The notes below the pieces were generated by a model. That model was given only the letters and a program-made list of their open reading frames with translations, was not told where the DNA came from and searched no databases. From Candidatus Bathyarchaeota archaeon (lineage in GTDB: Archaea; Thermoproteota; Bathyarchaeia; Bathyarchaeales; Bathyarchaeaceae), in contig DAOVDC010000054.1 of assembly GCA_030669695.1 (NCBI GenBank), positions 1-5,530 of the forward strand: a DNA stretch of 5,530 nucleotides, given 5' to 3'. Positions 1 through 5,428 of this stretch are shown piece after piece (the stretch's first letter is position 1; each line of letters opens with the position of its first letter). Position numbers and translations under genes: made by a program.

Positions 1-860
1 TTGCGAAGGTATAAGCGGGTGTGGCTTGTATGTGCAACGATGTGACCGCCGATGGGATGTACGGCGTCGCCGAAGAAAACGTCTGGCTTGGCCATCACTT
101 GATTTGTTACAACTGCGGCGGCGTTGAAGGCGCGGGCTAAACGTACTAGTTTGTGCATGTGTTTGTTGAGCTTCTGTTGCCTCTCCGCTAACATTCCTCT
201 GCCGAGGTATTCGCTTCTAAAGTGGGAGGTTAGGGAGTCTACGATGATTAGGTGGATGCCGTTTTCTTTTATTATTTTATCTGCGTTGTCGAGGAGAAAC
301 ATTTGGTGGTCTGAGGTGTATGCTTCAGCGACTATGATGTTTTTGGCTACCTCTTCGGGGACTAAGCCTAGATGTTGTGCCATTTGGACGATGCGTTCGG
401 TTCTGAAAGTGTTTTCTGTGTCGATGTATAAGGCTCCGCTGTTTAGTCCTCCTTTTTCAGTGGGTAGCTGCACGTTTACGCATAGTTGGTGGCACATTTG
501 GCTTTTGCCGCTTCCGTATTGTCCGTAGAATTCTGTGATTGTTTGAGTTTCGATTCCGCCTCCTATAAGTTCATTCATTGTCTTGCTTCCTGTCGTTAGC
601 CGTAGGACGTTTTGTCGCATTTTTAATAGTTCGTCTGCTCGGATGAAAGAGACGGTGAGAGATGATCTTGCTATGCGGATGACTTCTAAGGCTTTTTTTT
701 CGCCGATGCCTGCGGATTGTAGTTCTCGTGCTGCTGCTGTGCCTAGGGATTCTACTGTGTGAAAACCTAGTTCGTGTAGTTTTTGTGCTGTTGCTGGTCC
801 GATGCCTGGTAGGTCTTCGAGGTATTCGGGCTTCTTTTTTTGTTGGGGTTCTTCGGTCAT
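1..860 (-). CDS. radA: DNA repair and recombination protein RadA (3' end cut by window)
   Basis: RadA is the archaeal RecA/Rad51-family recombinase; it forms filaments on single-stranded DNA and drives ATP-dependent strand exchange in homologous recombination. The frame is open from the ATG at 860 to the window edge, giving 286 residues. Visible in order: a helix-hairpin-helix domain (about 13-66, with [12 protein letters not shown]), the FxxA-type oligomerisation motif (FIRA, 72-75), Walker A GQYGSGKS (113-120), Walker B LIIVD (204-208), the L1 DNA-binding loop region with [13 protein letters not shown] (about 220-232), and the L2 region with [16 protein letters not shown] and LYLR near the cut. 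Family members are about 320 residues, so roughly 30 C-terminal residues are missing. No intein is seen in the visible part. The start is fixed by GAGGAG five bases upstream. It is transcribed divergently from the CBS genes. The third codon position is strongly biased to A and C, unlike the plus-strand genes. Confidence 0.97.
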   Translation of the reverse strand, partial: MTEEPQQKKKPEYLEDLPGIGPATAQKLHELGFHTVESLGTAAARELQSAGIGEKKALEVIRIARSSLTVSFIRADELLKMRQNVLRLTTGSKTMNELIGGGIETQTITEFYGQYGSGKSQMCHQLCVNVQLPTEKGGLNSGALYIDTENTFRTERIVQMAQHLGLVPEEVAKNIIVAEAYTSDHQMFLLDNADKIIKENGIHLIIVDSLTSHFRSEYLGRGMLAERQQKLNKHMHKLVRLARAFNAAAVVTNQVMAKPDVFFGDAVHPIGGHIVAHTSHTRLYLR

Positions 861-865
861 TTTGG

Positions 866-871
866 CTCCTC
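866..871 (-). promoter_or_regulatory. Ribosome binding site of radA
   Basis: On the minus strand GAGGAG is followed by CCAAA and then the ATG of radA, a textbook Shine-Dalgarno spacing of five bases. It supports the ATG at 860 as the real start. Confidence 0.8.
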
Positions 872-905
872 GGTTGAGGGTTTGAGGGAAAGTTGGGTTA
901 TGGTC

Positions 906-913
906 TATTTAAA
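906..913 (-). promoter_or_regulatory. Probable TATA box of radA
   Basis: The minus strand reads TTTAAATA here, preceded by AACTAA, which resembles an archaeal TATA box with a purine-rich BRE upstream. Transcription would be expected to begin about 25 bases downstream, near 882-886. That leaves a leader of about 20-25 bases that includes the ribosome binding site at 866-871. The spacing is coherent, but no start site is shown by sequence alone. Confidence 0.55.
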
Positions 914-1030
914 TTAGTTGAAGGAACAGATAAAAGGTTCTGTGAGAGTGTTGGCTGAAACTAATGGTAATCTCTGTAAATACATGGGTTTTGTTGGTTT
1001 GTTTTGGGGGTTGTTACGTCATTTGTGTGT

Positions 1031-1117
1031 GTCTCTCTCTTTAGACCCCCCTATACCCCCCCTAATTTTTGCTACATTATTTTTGTCTCTCTCTAGACCC
1101 CCCCTATAATTTTTTTG
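1031..1117. repeat. Duplicated CT-repeat plus C-tract element
   Basis: The first copy (1031-1067) reads GTCTCTCTCT, TT, AGA, six C, TATA, seven C, then TAATTTTT. The second copy (1085-1117) reads GTCTCTCTCT, AGA, seven C, TATAA, then a T-run. The two copies are offset by 54 bases. GTCT and AGAC flank the CT run as a short inverted repeat in each copy. The minus strand therefore carries three G-runs of six or seven bases. The polypyrimidine strand, C-tracts and short stems make the region a candidate for unusual DNA structure. It could also be slippage-prone low-complexity DNA with no function. Confidence 0.7.
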
Positions 1118-1122
1118 AAAAG

Positions 1123-1128
1123 CTTAAA
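1123..1128 (+). promoter_or_regulatory. Possible upstream promoter element (CTTAAA)
   Basis: CTTAAA is preceded by the A-rich GAAAAG, giving a BRE/TATA-like look. If used, transcription would begin near 1150 and the transcript would include the whole decamer array as a leader of about 280 bases ahead of the first CBS gene. The evidence is only a short AT-rich match. Confidence 0.25.
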
Positions 1129-1170
1129 GTGACCTTCTTTTTGTGAACAGCGTTTGAATATTGCTCAAGT

Positions 1171-1250
1171 CACGATAGGACTAGATGGGAATAGATGGGG
1201 AAAGATGCAGAAAGATACAAAAAGATAGGGAAAGATGGGAAAAGATGGAA
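1171..1250. repeat. Tandem array of eight 10-bp units, consensus AAAGATGGGA
   Basis: Read in steps of ten from 1171, the units are CACGATAGGA, CTAGATGGGA, ATAGATGGGG, AAAGATGCAG, AAAGATACAA, AAAGATAGGG, AAAGATGGGA and AAAGATGGAA. Each matches the consensus at seven or more of ten positions, and GAT sits at positions 4-6 in all eight with no insertion or deletion. The phase is lost right after 1250. The period equals about one turn of B-DNA, so the short A-tracts and GAT sites fall on one face of the helix. A 10-bp period is not a multiple of three, which argues against protein-coding origin. The function is unknown. Confidence 0.9.
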
Positions 1251-1351
1251 TCGACGATGCCCGTATCAGAAAACATGTGACTTCACGCGGATTTTGTTTT
1301 CGTCGACACACCAAAGTCAACTGGTCATTATGAGTGAACTTGTTCCGAGGC

Positions 1352-1360
1352 TAAAAATAT
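1352..1360 (+). promoter_or_regulatory. Probable TATA box of the CBS gene cluster
   Basis: TAAAAATAT preceded by CGAGGC resembles an archaeal TATA box and would place the transcription start near 1380. That leaves a leader of about 50 bases containing GGAG at 1417-1420 before the ATG at 1433. No competing AT-rich element lies closer with suitable spacing. The match is based on appearance only. Confidence 0.4.
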
Positions 1361-1432
1361 CTATTTCGTTGAAAGAGATGAAGAAGTTTTAATAACTCTT
1401 TGGTTAATGTCATATCGGAGTGTAGCTGCACC

Positions 1433-2014
1433 ATGGCTGAGATGGGCATCAGAGCAAAAATGTTTGTGAAAGATGTTATGAGTAGTCCTACCATTACGAT
1501 TGATGAGGAAGCATCCGTCCACAGAGTAGCCCAACGTATGGAAAAGTACAAAGTAGGTGGTATCATCGTAACTGGCAAGCAGGGAAAACCCTTAGGCATC
1601 ATAACTGAAAGAGACCTTATCATACGAGTTCTGGCAAAAAGTAGTAGACCCAGCAAACTAAATGCCAAACAAGTGATGACCTCACCCCTCATCACCGTGA
1701 ATCCAGATGAAACCCTGAGCGAGGCCGCTAGAAGGATGAGTCGCCTCAACATTCGAAGGTTAGGCGTCATGTACAAGGGCAATCTTTTAGGAGTAATCAC
1801 AAGCAAGGATATTCTAGCAATCACACCTGAACTCATAGCAATCATACAAGAGCAAGCTCGCATTCAGGGAGAAACGGCAATAGAAGAGGCTCCAGAACAT
1901 TCACCTCTAGCGGGGCATTGCGACCGATGCGGACGCTGGTCAGATACGCTTGAAGAGGTTGAAGGTAGTTTTCTCTGTGGGGAATGTAAAGCAGAATTTG
2001 GAGCCAAATACTGA
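1433..2014 (+). CDS. CBS-domain pair with C-terminal zinc ribbon
   Basis: The 193-residue product has a Bateman module of two CBS motifs (about 8-66 and 77-132), each ending in the T-x-x-D pattern that contacts the ribose/phosphate of bound adenine nucleotides (T58-D61 in ITERD; T123-D126 in ITSKD). A C-terminal zinc ribbon follows, with CDRC (163-166) and CGEC (182-185). The same combination is known in the archaeal protein Ta0289. It is likely a cytosolic nucleotide-responsive regulator; the target is unknown. The start is not certain. ATG 1433 follows GGAG at 1417-1420 with a longish 12-base spacer, ATG 1442 is also possible, and a TTG at 1400 would add 11 residues with no clear ribosome binding site. 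It is the first gene of a three-gene CBS cluster and ends 12 bases before the next. Confidence 0.9.
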   Translation: MAEMGIRAKMFVKDVMSSPTITIDEEASVHRVAQRMEKYKVGGIIVTGKQGKPLGIITERDLIIRVLAKSSRPSKLNAKQVMTSPLITVNPDETLSEAARRMSRLNIRRLGVMYKGNLLGVITSKDILAITPELIAIIQEQARIQGETAIEEAPEHSPLAGHCDRCGRWSDTLEEVEGSFLCGECKAEFGAKY

Positions 2015-2019
2015 GAGGT
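2013..2019 (+). promoter_or_regulatory. Ribosome binding site fixing a TTG start
   Basis: GAGAGGT overlaps the TGA stop of the preceding gene and lies seven bases before TTG at 2027. It selects the TTG as start and implies that the two CBS genes are translated from one message. Confidence 0.65.
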
Positions 2020-2026
2020 CGAACGT

Positions 2027-2809
2027 TTGCGTGTTCAAAACCTAATGAACCGAAAATATCCCGCCCTTTACGCTGATGAGCTTGCCACAAAGGCTCGTGC
2101 TATTCTTCGCAGCCGAGAATTACGAGTTCTTGTCGTTGTGGACAAGCATAAACATTTTATCGGCATGATCTCCCGGAGTGACATAATGGCCATAACTTCA
2201 TCGGTCTCCCCCATTCGGGTGAAGGGAATCATGTCAATGCCCAAATTCATTGCAGCTGAGGAAATGGACGTTATTCAAGTTGCACGGGAAATGGTTCGTT
2301 TAGATGAATGGTATGCTCCTGTAGTAAAATCGTCTCAAGATTACACCTATTTAGGAATGCTAGGTTTAGAAAACCTCATTGATTTATTTTTGAAAAAAGG
2401 TTTTGCCAAACTTGCAAAGCCTCTTTCTGAGATTATGTCAATGGAACCTGTTACATGTTCTCCTGATGATGATGTGGACAACGTTTGGCGTTTGATGCAA
2501 GAACGTTCTTTCGCTGGGTTGCCAGTTGTGAAAAAAGGTAAGCTTGTTGGCATAGTAACACAGAAGAATTTGCTAGATAGCGGGGTGGTGTTTCCGATGT
2601 TTGAAGCGAAAAAAGGACGATTCAAAGCTCCATCAAAAATATCATCTGTGATGAGAACTTCTGTTATTTCTCTTAAGCCAGCATCTCTGGTCAAGGAAGC
2701 AGCTAGACTTATGCTTGAGAAAAACATTGGACGCGTGCCTATTATTGATGGGAAAGGTAAGCTTATTGGCGTGGTTGATCGTGAAGACATCGTGAAAGCA
2801 CTCCTTTGA
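2027..2809 (+). CDS. Four-CBS-motif protein
   Basis: This 260-residue protein consists almost entirely of two Bateman modules with CBS motifs at about 2-57, 64-122, 133-186 and 204-260. There is no catalytic or DNA-binding domain and no membrane segment, so it is a stand-alone sensor or adaptor. The nucleotide-contact motif is kept only in the first CBS (S49-R-S-D52). The second has LGLEN in its place, the third TQKN (Asp replaced by Asn at 181), and the fourth DREDI (Asp 251 where Thr/Ser is usual). Ligand binding may therefore be confined to some sites. The TTG start follows GAGAGGT by seven bases, and no ATG is available before CBS motif 1. It lies 12 bases after the zinc-ribbon CBS gene and 20 before the next CBS gene. 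The specific ligand and partner cannot be read from the sequence. Confidence 0.9.
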   Translation: MRVQNLMNRKYPALYADELATKARAILRSRELRVLVVVDKHKHFIGMISRSDIMAITSSVSPIRVKGIMSMPKFIAAEEMDVIQVAREMVRLDEWYAPVVKSSQDYTYLGMLGLENLIDLFLKKGFAKLAKPLSEIMSMEPVTCSPDDDVDNVWRLMQERSFAGLPVVKKGKLVGIVTQKNLLDSGVVFPMFEAKKGRFKAPSKISSVMRTSVISLKPASLVKEAARLMLEKNIGRVPIIDGKGKLIGVVDREDIVKALL

Positions 2810-2816
2810 ACTGAAT

Positions 2817-2822
2817 AGAGGT
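2817..2822 (+). promoter_or_regulatory. Ribosome binding site fixing the TTG start at 2830
   Basis: AGAGGT lies seven bases before TTG at 2830, the same arrangement as in the preceding gene. A second strong site, GAAGGAG at 2926-2932, lies five bases before an in-frame ATG at 2938 inside the same gene. Confidence 0.6.
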
Positions 2823-2829
2823 TTAAAAT

Positions 2830-3756
2830 TTGGCAGTACGTCGTAGTGGAAAGCGAGAATCCTTTCGGCGCAGGTTACGAGAGAAAGGGGCTCTCCGTTT
2901 GAGGGGCCATCCTTCCAAAAAACGTGAAGGAGAAATAATGACCATCGCAAAAAGTCCAGTGGTCACAATGGCTCCTACTACACCAGTCTATGATGCCATA
3001 CAGATCATGAGTAAAGAGGGTTTTCGACGCATACCTATTGTTGATCCGGGAACCAAAAGGCTTCGCGGCATAATTGTCGCCACTGACATCGTTAATTATC
3101 TTGGCGGAGGTGAAAAATTTCAGATAATTCAACAAAAGTACGCTGGCAACTTTTTTAAGGCAATAAACGAGCCGGTCAGATCACTCATGACTCAAAAGGT
3201 GCTTTCGGTTCCTGTCTCTGCTAAAATCAGTGACGCGATAAGACTCATGAAAAAACATAACATCGGCGGCTTACCAGTTGTAGATGAAGAAAACCACGTA
3301 TGGGCTATCATAACAGAACGGGACATAGCACTGCTCTTTAGTAAAAGGTTAAGGGGAGCTAAAATCGCAGATGTAATGTCTAAAGATGTTGTGACGGCGA
3401 AGCCTGATATAACCGTCTCTGAAACCGAAAAAACAATGATCAAACACGGATTCAGGCGATTGCCTATCGTTTCAAACCATAAAATCGTTGGCATAGTCAC
3501 CGTCATGGACATATTACGCTTTTTTGGTACAGGTCAGGTTTTCAAACATCTACAATCCGGAACCATTTCTCAGGTTTTGCAGACACCTATTCTCGAAACA
3601 GCCACAAAAGACATTGCAACAATTGAACCTGACGCCGATGTGAGTCAAGCTGCGAGAATCATGCAGGAAAGGAACATAGGCTCCCTACCCGTAGTAGAGG
3701 ATGAGAAGCTCGTTGGCATAATAACAGAACGAGACTTCTTCAAACTCATTGATTGA
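2830..3756 (+). CDS. Four-CBS-motif protein with basic N-terminal tail
   Basis: The 308-residue product starts with a tail of about 36 residues rich in Arg and Lys (14 basic, 4 acidic), followed by four CBS motifs at about 36-92, 114-170, 178-232 and 253-308. The T-x-x-D nucleotide-contact pattern is intact in motifs 2 (T162-D165), 3 (T224-D227) and 4 (T299-D302); motif 1 has Val 83 in place of Thr but keeps D86. The tail would suit binding to nucleic acid or an acidic partner, which is inference. TTG 2830 has AGAGGT seven bases upstream. An internal ATG at 2938 (residue 37) has GAAGGAG five bases upstream and would give a tail-less protein starting exactly at CBS motif 1, so two products are possible. 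It is the last of the three CBS genes and lies 24 bases before the dihydroorotase ATG. Confidence 0.9.
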   Translation: MAVRRSGKRESFRRRLREKGALRLRGHPSKKREGEIMTIAKSPVVTMAPTTPVYDAIQIMSKEGFRRIPIVDPGTKRLRGIIVATDIVNYLGGGEKFQIIQQKYAGNFFKAINEPVRSLMTQKVLSVPVSAKISDAIRLMKKHNIGGLPVVDEENHVWAIITERDIALLFSKRLRGAKIADVMSKDVVTAKPDITVSETEKTMIKHGFRRLPIVSNHKIVGIVTVMDILRFFGTGQVFKHLQSGTISQVLQTPILETATKDIATIEPDADVSQAARIMQERNIGSLPVVEDEKLVGIITERDFFKLID

Positions 3757-3761
3757 GCAGA

Positions 3762-3769
3762 TTTATTAT
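3762..3769 (+). promoter_or_regulatory. Possible internal promoter (TATA-like) for dihydroorotase
   Basis: TTTATTAT lies just after the stop of the last CBS gene. A start site about 25 bases downstream would fall near 3787-3793, which is past the ATG at 3781 but ahead of the GAGGG at 3802-3806 and the TTG at 3814. If real, it would favour the TTG start. The support is composition and spacing only. Confidence 0.3.
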
Positions 3770-3780
3770 TCTCAGTAACC

Positions 3781-5166
3781 ATGAACATTTCAAATAAACT
3801 TGAGGGCAAGCGTTTGCCAGTTGACTTGGTTCTTAGCAACGCCAAAATCTATACTCGTAGAGGAATTGTTGAGGCTGGTCTAGCTATAGATAATGGGAGA
3901 ATTTTTAGAATAGCCAAGGAGACGAACCTCCCTCAAGCTTCAACTAAACTGGATTTACAAGGATGTATAGTACTTCCTGGATTAATAGACCTACATGTGC
4001 ATCTTCGAGACCAGCAATTAGCGTATAAGGAAGATTTCTTCACCGGAACATCGGCCGCAGCCGCGGGCGGTGTTACGTTAACCGTGGATATGCCAAACAA
4101 CAAACCGGTAACAATGAGTTCAAAATCGTTGAGAGAACGCATGAAGCTGGCGGAAAAACGGATAATCGTTGGCGTTGCTTTTTACTCAGCCTTTCCAGCG
4201 AACTTGGGAGAACTACCTTCAATAGTCGAGGAAGGAGCCGTAGGATTCAAACTCTTTCTGTCGCAAAGGATAGGAGGACTAGACATCGAAGACAATGACG
4301 TGTTGTTGCGTGCATTCAACAAAGTAGGAGAGACGAATGTTCCTGTCGCGGTACACGCAGAGGACAAGGAAATACTTGAAAACATCAAAAATAAGATGAA
4401 GCAAGCCGGACGCAACGATATAAACGCTTATCTTGAAGTTCATCCGGCAAACGCTGAAATGAAGGCAATACAACGCGTCATTCAACTTGTAAAGGAATCT
4501 AAGGTTCGTGTTCACTTTTGTCATGTTAGCTCGGCTGCTGGGTTGAACGCCTTTTTGGCAGCGAAAAAAATGGGGCTTTCTGTCACTTGCGAAGTTACGC
4601 CGCATCATCTCTTTTTGTCACATGAACATTTGAAACGGTGCCGGACTATAGCGCTTATCCATCCTCCATTGAGAACCAACAGGGATGTCAAAGCTCTTTG
4701 GAACGCTCTTACGCGTGGGTTAATCGATACTATAGCTTCAGATCACGCGCCCCATACGATTGAGGAAAAGGAAGCCAAGTCAATCTGGGATGTAAAGCCG
4801 GGCATACCTGGACTTGAGACAACGCTTCCGTTGCTGCTCACACAAGTAAATAAAGGAAATTTAGCATTGTCTGATCTGGTGAAAATGACTTCAGAAAAGC
4901 CAGCGGAGATATTTAACCTGAAGTACAGAGGGAGTTTAGATGAAGGCTACTTAGCTGATCTTGTGGTGGTGGATGTCCATCGAAAGCATAAGATCGATTC
5001 ATCTAGATTTCTTTCAAAAGCTAAGTATTCCCCATTTGACGGATGGAAAGTCAAGGGTAAGCCGATAAAGACCTTTGTAAACGGGCAGTTAGTTATGGAC
5101 GAAGGTGAAATTGTGGCAAAGCCTGGAACCGGTGAAATCGTTCTGTGGAAAAATCGTAGCCATTAA
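3781..5166 (+). CDS. pyrC: Dihydroorotase
   Basis: Dihydroorotase interconverts N-carbamoyl-L-aspartate and L-dihydroorotate, the third step of de novo pyrimidine synthesis. The 461-residue length fits the long class I/allantoinase-like members of the amidohydrolase superfamily. Seen: DLHVHLRD (70-77) with metal ligands H72 and H74; TVDMPNN (101-107); GFKLF with K157 as candidate carboxylated bridging lysine; H192 in AVHAED; H248 in HFCHVSSAAG; TPHH (273-276); and the second family signature ASDHAPHTIEEK (319-330) with catalytic D321. The C-terminal part folds back as the usual beta-sandwich (DLVVVD, FVNG). Allantoinase or dihydropyrimidinase is possible, but the ASDHAPH signature and PPLR (295-298) favour dihydroorotase. 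ATG 3781 has no clear ribosome binding site, while TTG 3814 (codon 12) has GAGGG seven bases upstream and would start at PVDLVLSNAKI. It lies directly after the CBS cluster. Confidence 0.93.
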   Translation: MNISNKLEGKRLPVDLVLSNAKIYTRRGIVEAGLAIDNGRIFRIAKETNLPQASTKLDLQGCIVLPGLIDLHVHLRDQQLAYKEDFFTGTSAAAAGGVTLTVDMPNNKPVTMSSKSLRERMKLAEKRIIVGVAFYSAFPANLGELPSIVEEGAVGFKLFLSQRIGGLDIEDNDVLLRAFNKVGETNVPVAVHAEDKEILENIKNKMKQAGRNDINAYLEVHPANAEMKAIQRVIQLVKESKVRVHFCHVSSAAGLNAFLAAKKMGLSVTCEVTPHHLFLSHEHLKRCRTIALIHPPLRTNRDVKALWNALTRGLIDTIASDHAPHTIEEKEAKSIWDVKPGIPGLETTLPLLLTQVNKGNLALSDLVKMTSEKPAEIFNLKYRGSLDEGYLADLVVVDVHRKHKIDSSRFLSKAKYSPFDGWKVKGKPIKTFVNGQLVMDEGEIVAKPGTGEIVLWKNRSH

Positions 5167-5241
5167 ACTTGTCTAACGAGTATGGACGAATATTCGGTAC
5201 GCTTATCTATGTGCAGTAGGAATAATCTGGCAGGTAATGAA

Positions 5242-5385
5242 ATGCCCAGAGATCCTGTTTGCGGAGTCGTGCTTGACGAAAGAACGGCTAAATTCAAAAT
5301 CAAGTTTGGAGGAGAAACGCACTATTTCTGTTCAATAACGTGTAAAAAAAGATTCAAGAGAAGCCCAAACAAATTCGTAAAATAA
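5242..5385 (+). CDS. Small YHS-domain metal-binding protein
   Basis: The product is a single YHS/TRASH-like domain of 47 residues. It has DPVCG (4-8), HYFCS (27-31) and a following C34, giving the three-cysteine pattern C7, C30, C34 expected to bind a metal ion, and ends in the usual F-x(4)-P-x-x-F stretch. Such stand-alone domains are linked to heavy-metal sensing, trafficking or delivery; the metal is not known here. ATG 5242 is preferred because AGGT lies six bases upstream and the protein then begins right at the domain. An in-frame ATG at 5182 would add 20 residues (with a further Cys) that do not look like part of the fold and lack a good ribosome binding site. It follows the dihydroorotase gene by 75 bases (15 if the earlier start is used). 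No terminator is evident between them. Confidence 0.85.
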   Translation: MPRDPVCGVVLDERTAKFKIKFGGETHYFCSITCKKRFKRSPNKFVK

Positions 5386-5428
5386 AGCCTGTTTCGCAAG
5401 TGTCTGTGCATGCACATCGGTGGAAACG

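Larger units (their letters stand above)
861..1432. other. Long divergent intergenic region between radA and the CBS genes
   Basis: This 572-base stretch has no convincing gene. Short open frames at 918-1109 and 1195-1392 run through low-complexity DNA and repeats and resemble no protein family. From left to right it holds the radA ribosome binding site and TATA box, a duplicated CT-repeat/C-tract element (about 1031-1117), a TATA-like CTTAAA at 1123-1128, eight tandem 10-bp units (1171-1250), a weak inverted repeat (TCGACGA at 1251-1257 against TCGTCGA at 1300-1306), and a TATA-like sequence at 1352-1360. No tRNA or C/D-box RNA was recognised. Confidence 0.75.

Noticed and set aside
124..528. 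Plus-strand open frame of 134 codons rich in Cys, Ser and Trp
   Set aside because: It is antisense to the ATPase core of radA, which has all family motifs.
918..1109. Open frame of 63 codons with a hydrophobic stretch
   Set aside because: It reads through the radA promoter region and the CT/C-tract repeats, and ends inside the second copy; apparent hydrophobicity comes from the low-complexity bases.
1105..1110. TATAAT as a bacterial -10 box
   Set aside because: No -35 partner is present and the surrounding genes are archaeal; the match sits within the C-tract/T-run repeat.
1171..1250. CRISPR array
   Set aside because: Units are only 10 bp, directly tandem with no spacers, and diverged; no cas genes are in view.
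1251..1306. Inverted repeat TCGACGA/TCGTCGA as an RNA hairpin or terminator
   Set aside because: The stem is only seven base pairs around a loop of more than 40 bases and has no T-run, so it could arise by chance.
1195..1392. Open frame of 65 codons encoding a Lys-rich peptide
   Set aside because: Its first third is the decamer array read in frame, the rest resembles no family, and it has no clear ribosome binding site.
1351..1863. Minus-strand open frame of 170 codons
   Set aside because: It lies opposite the zinc-ribbon CBS gene, whose product matches a known domain architecture; the antisense product resembles nothing.
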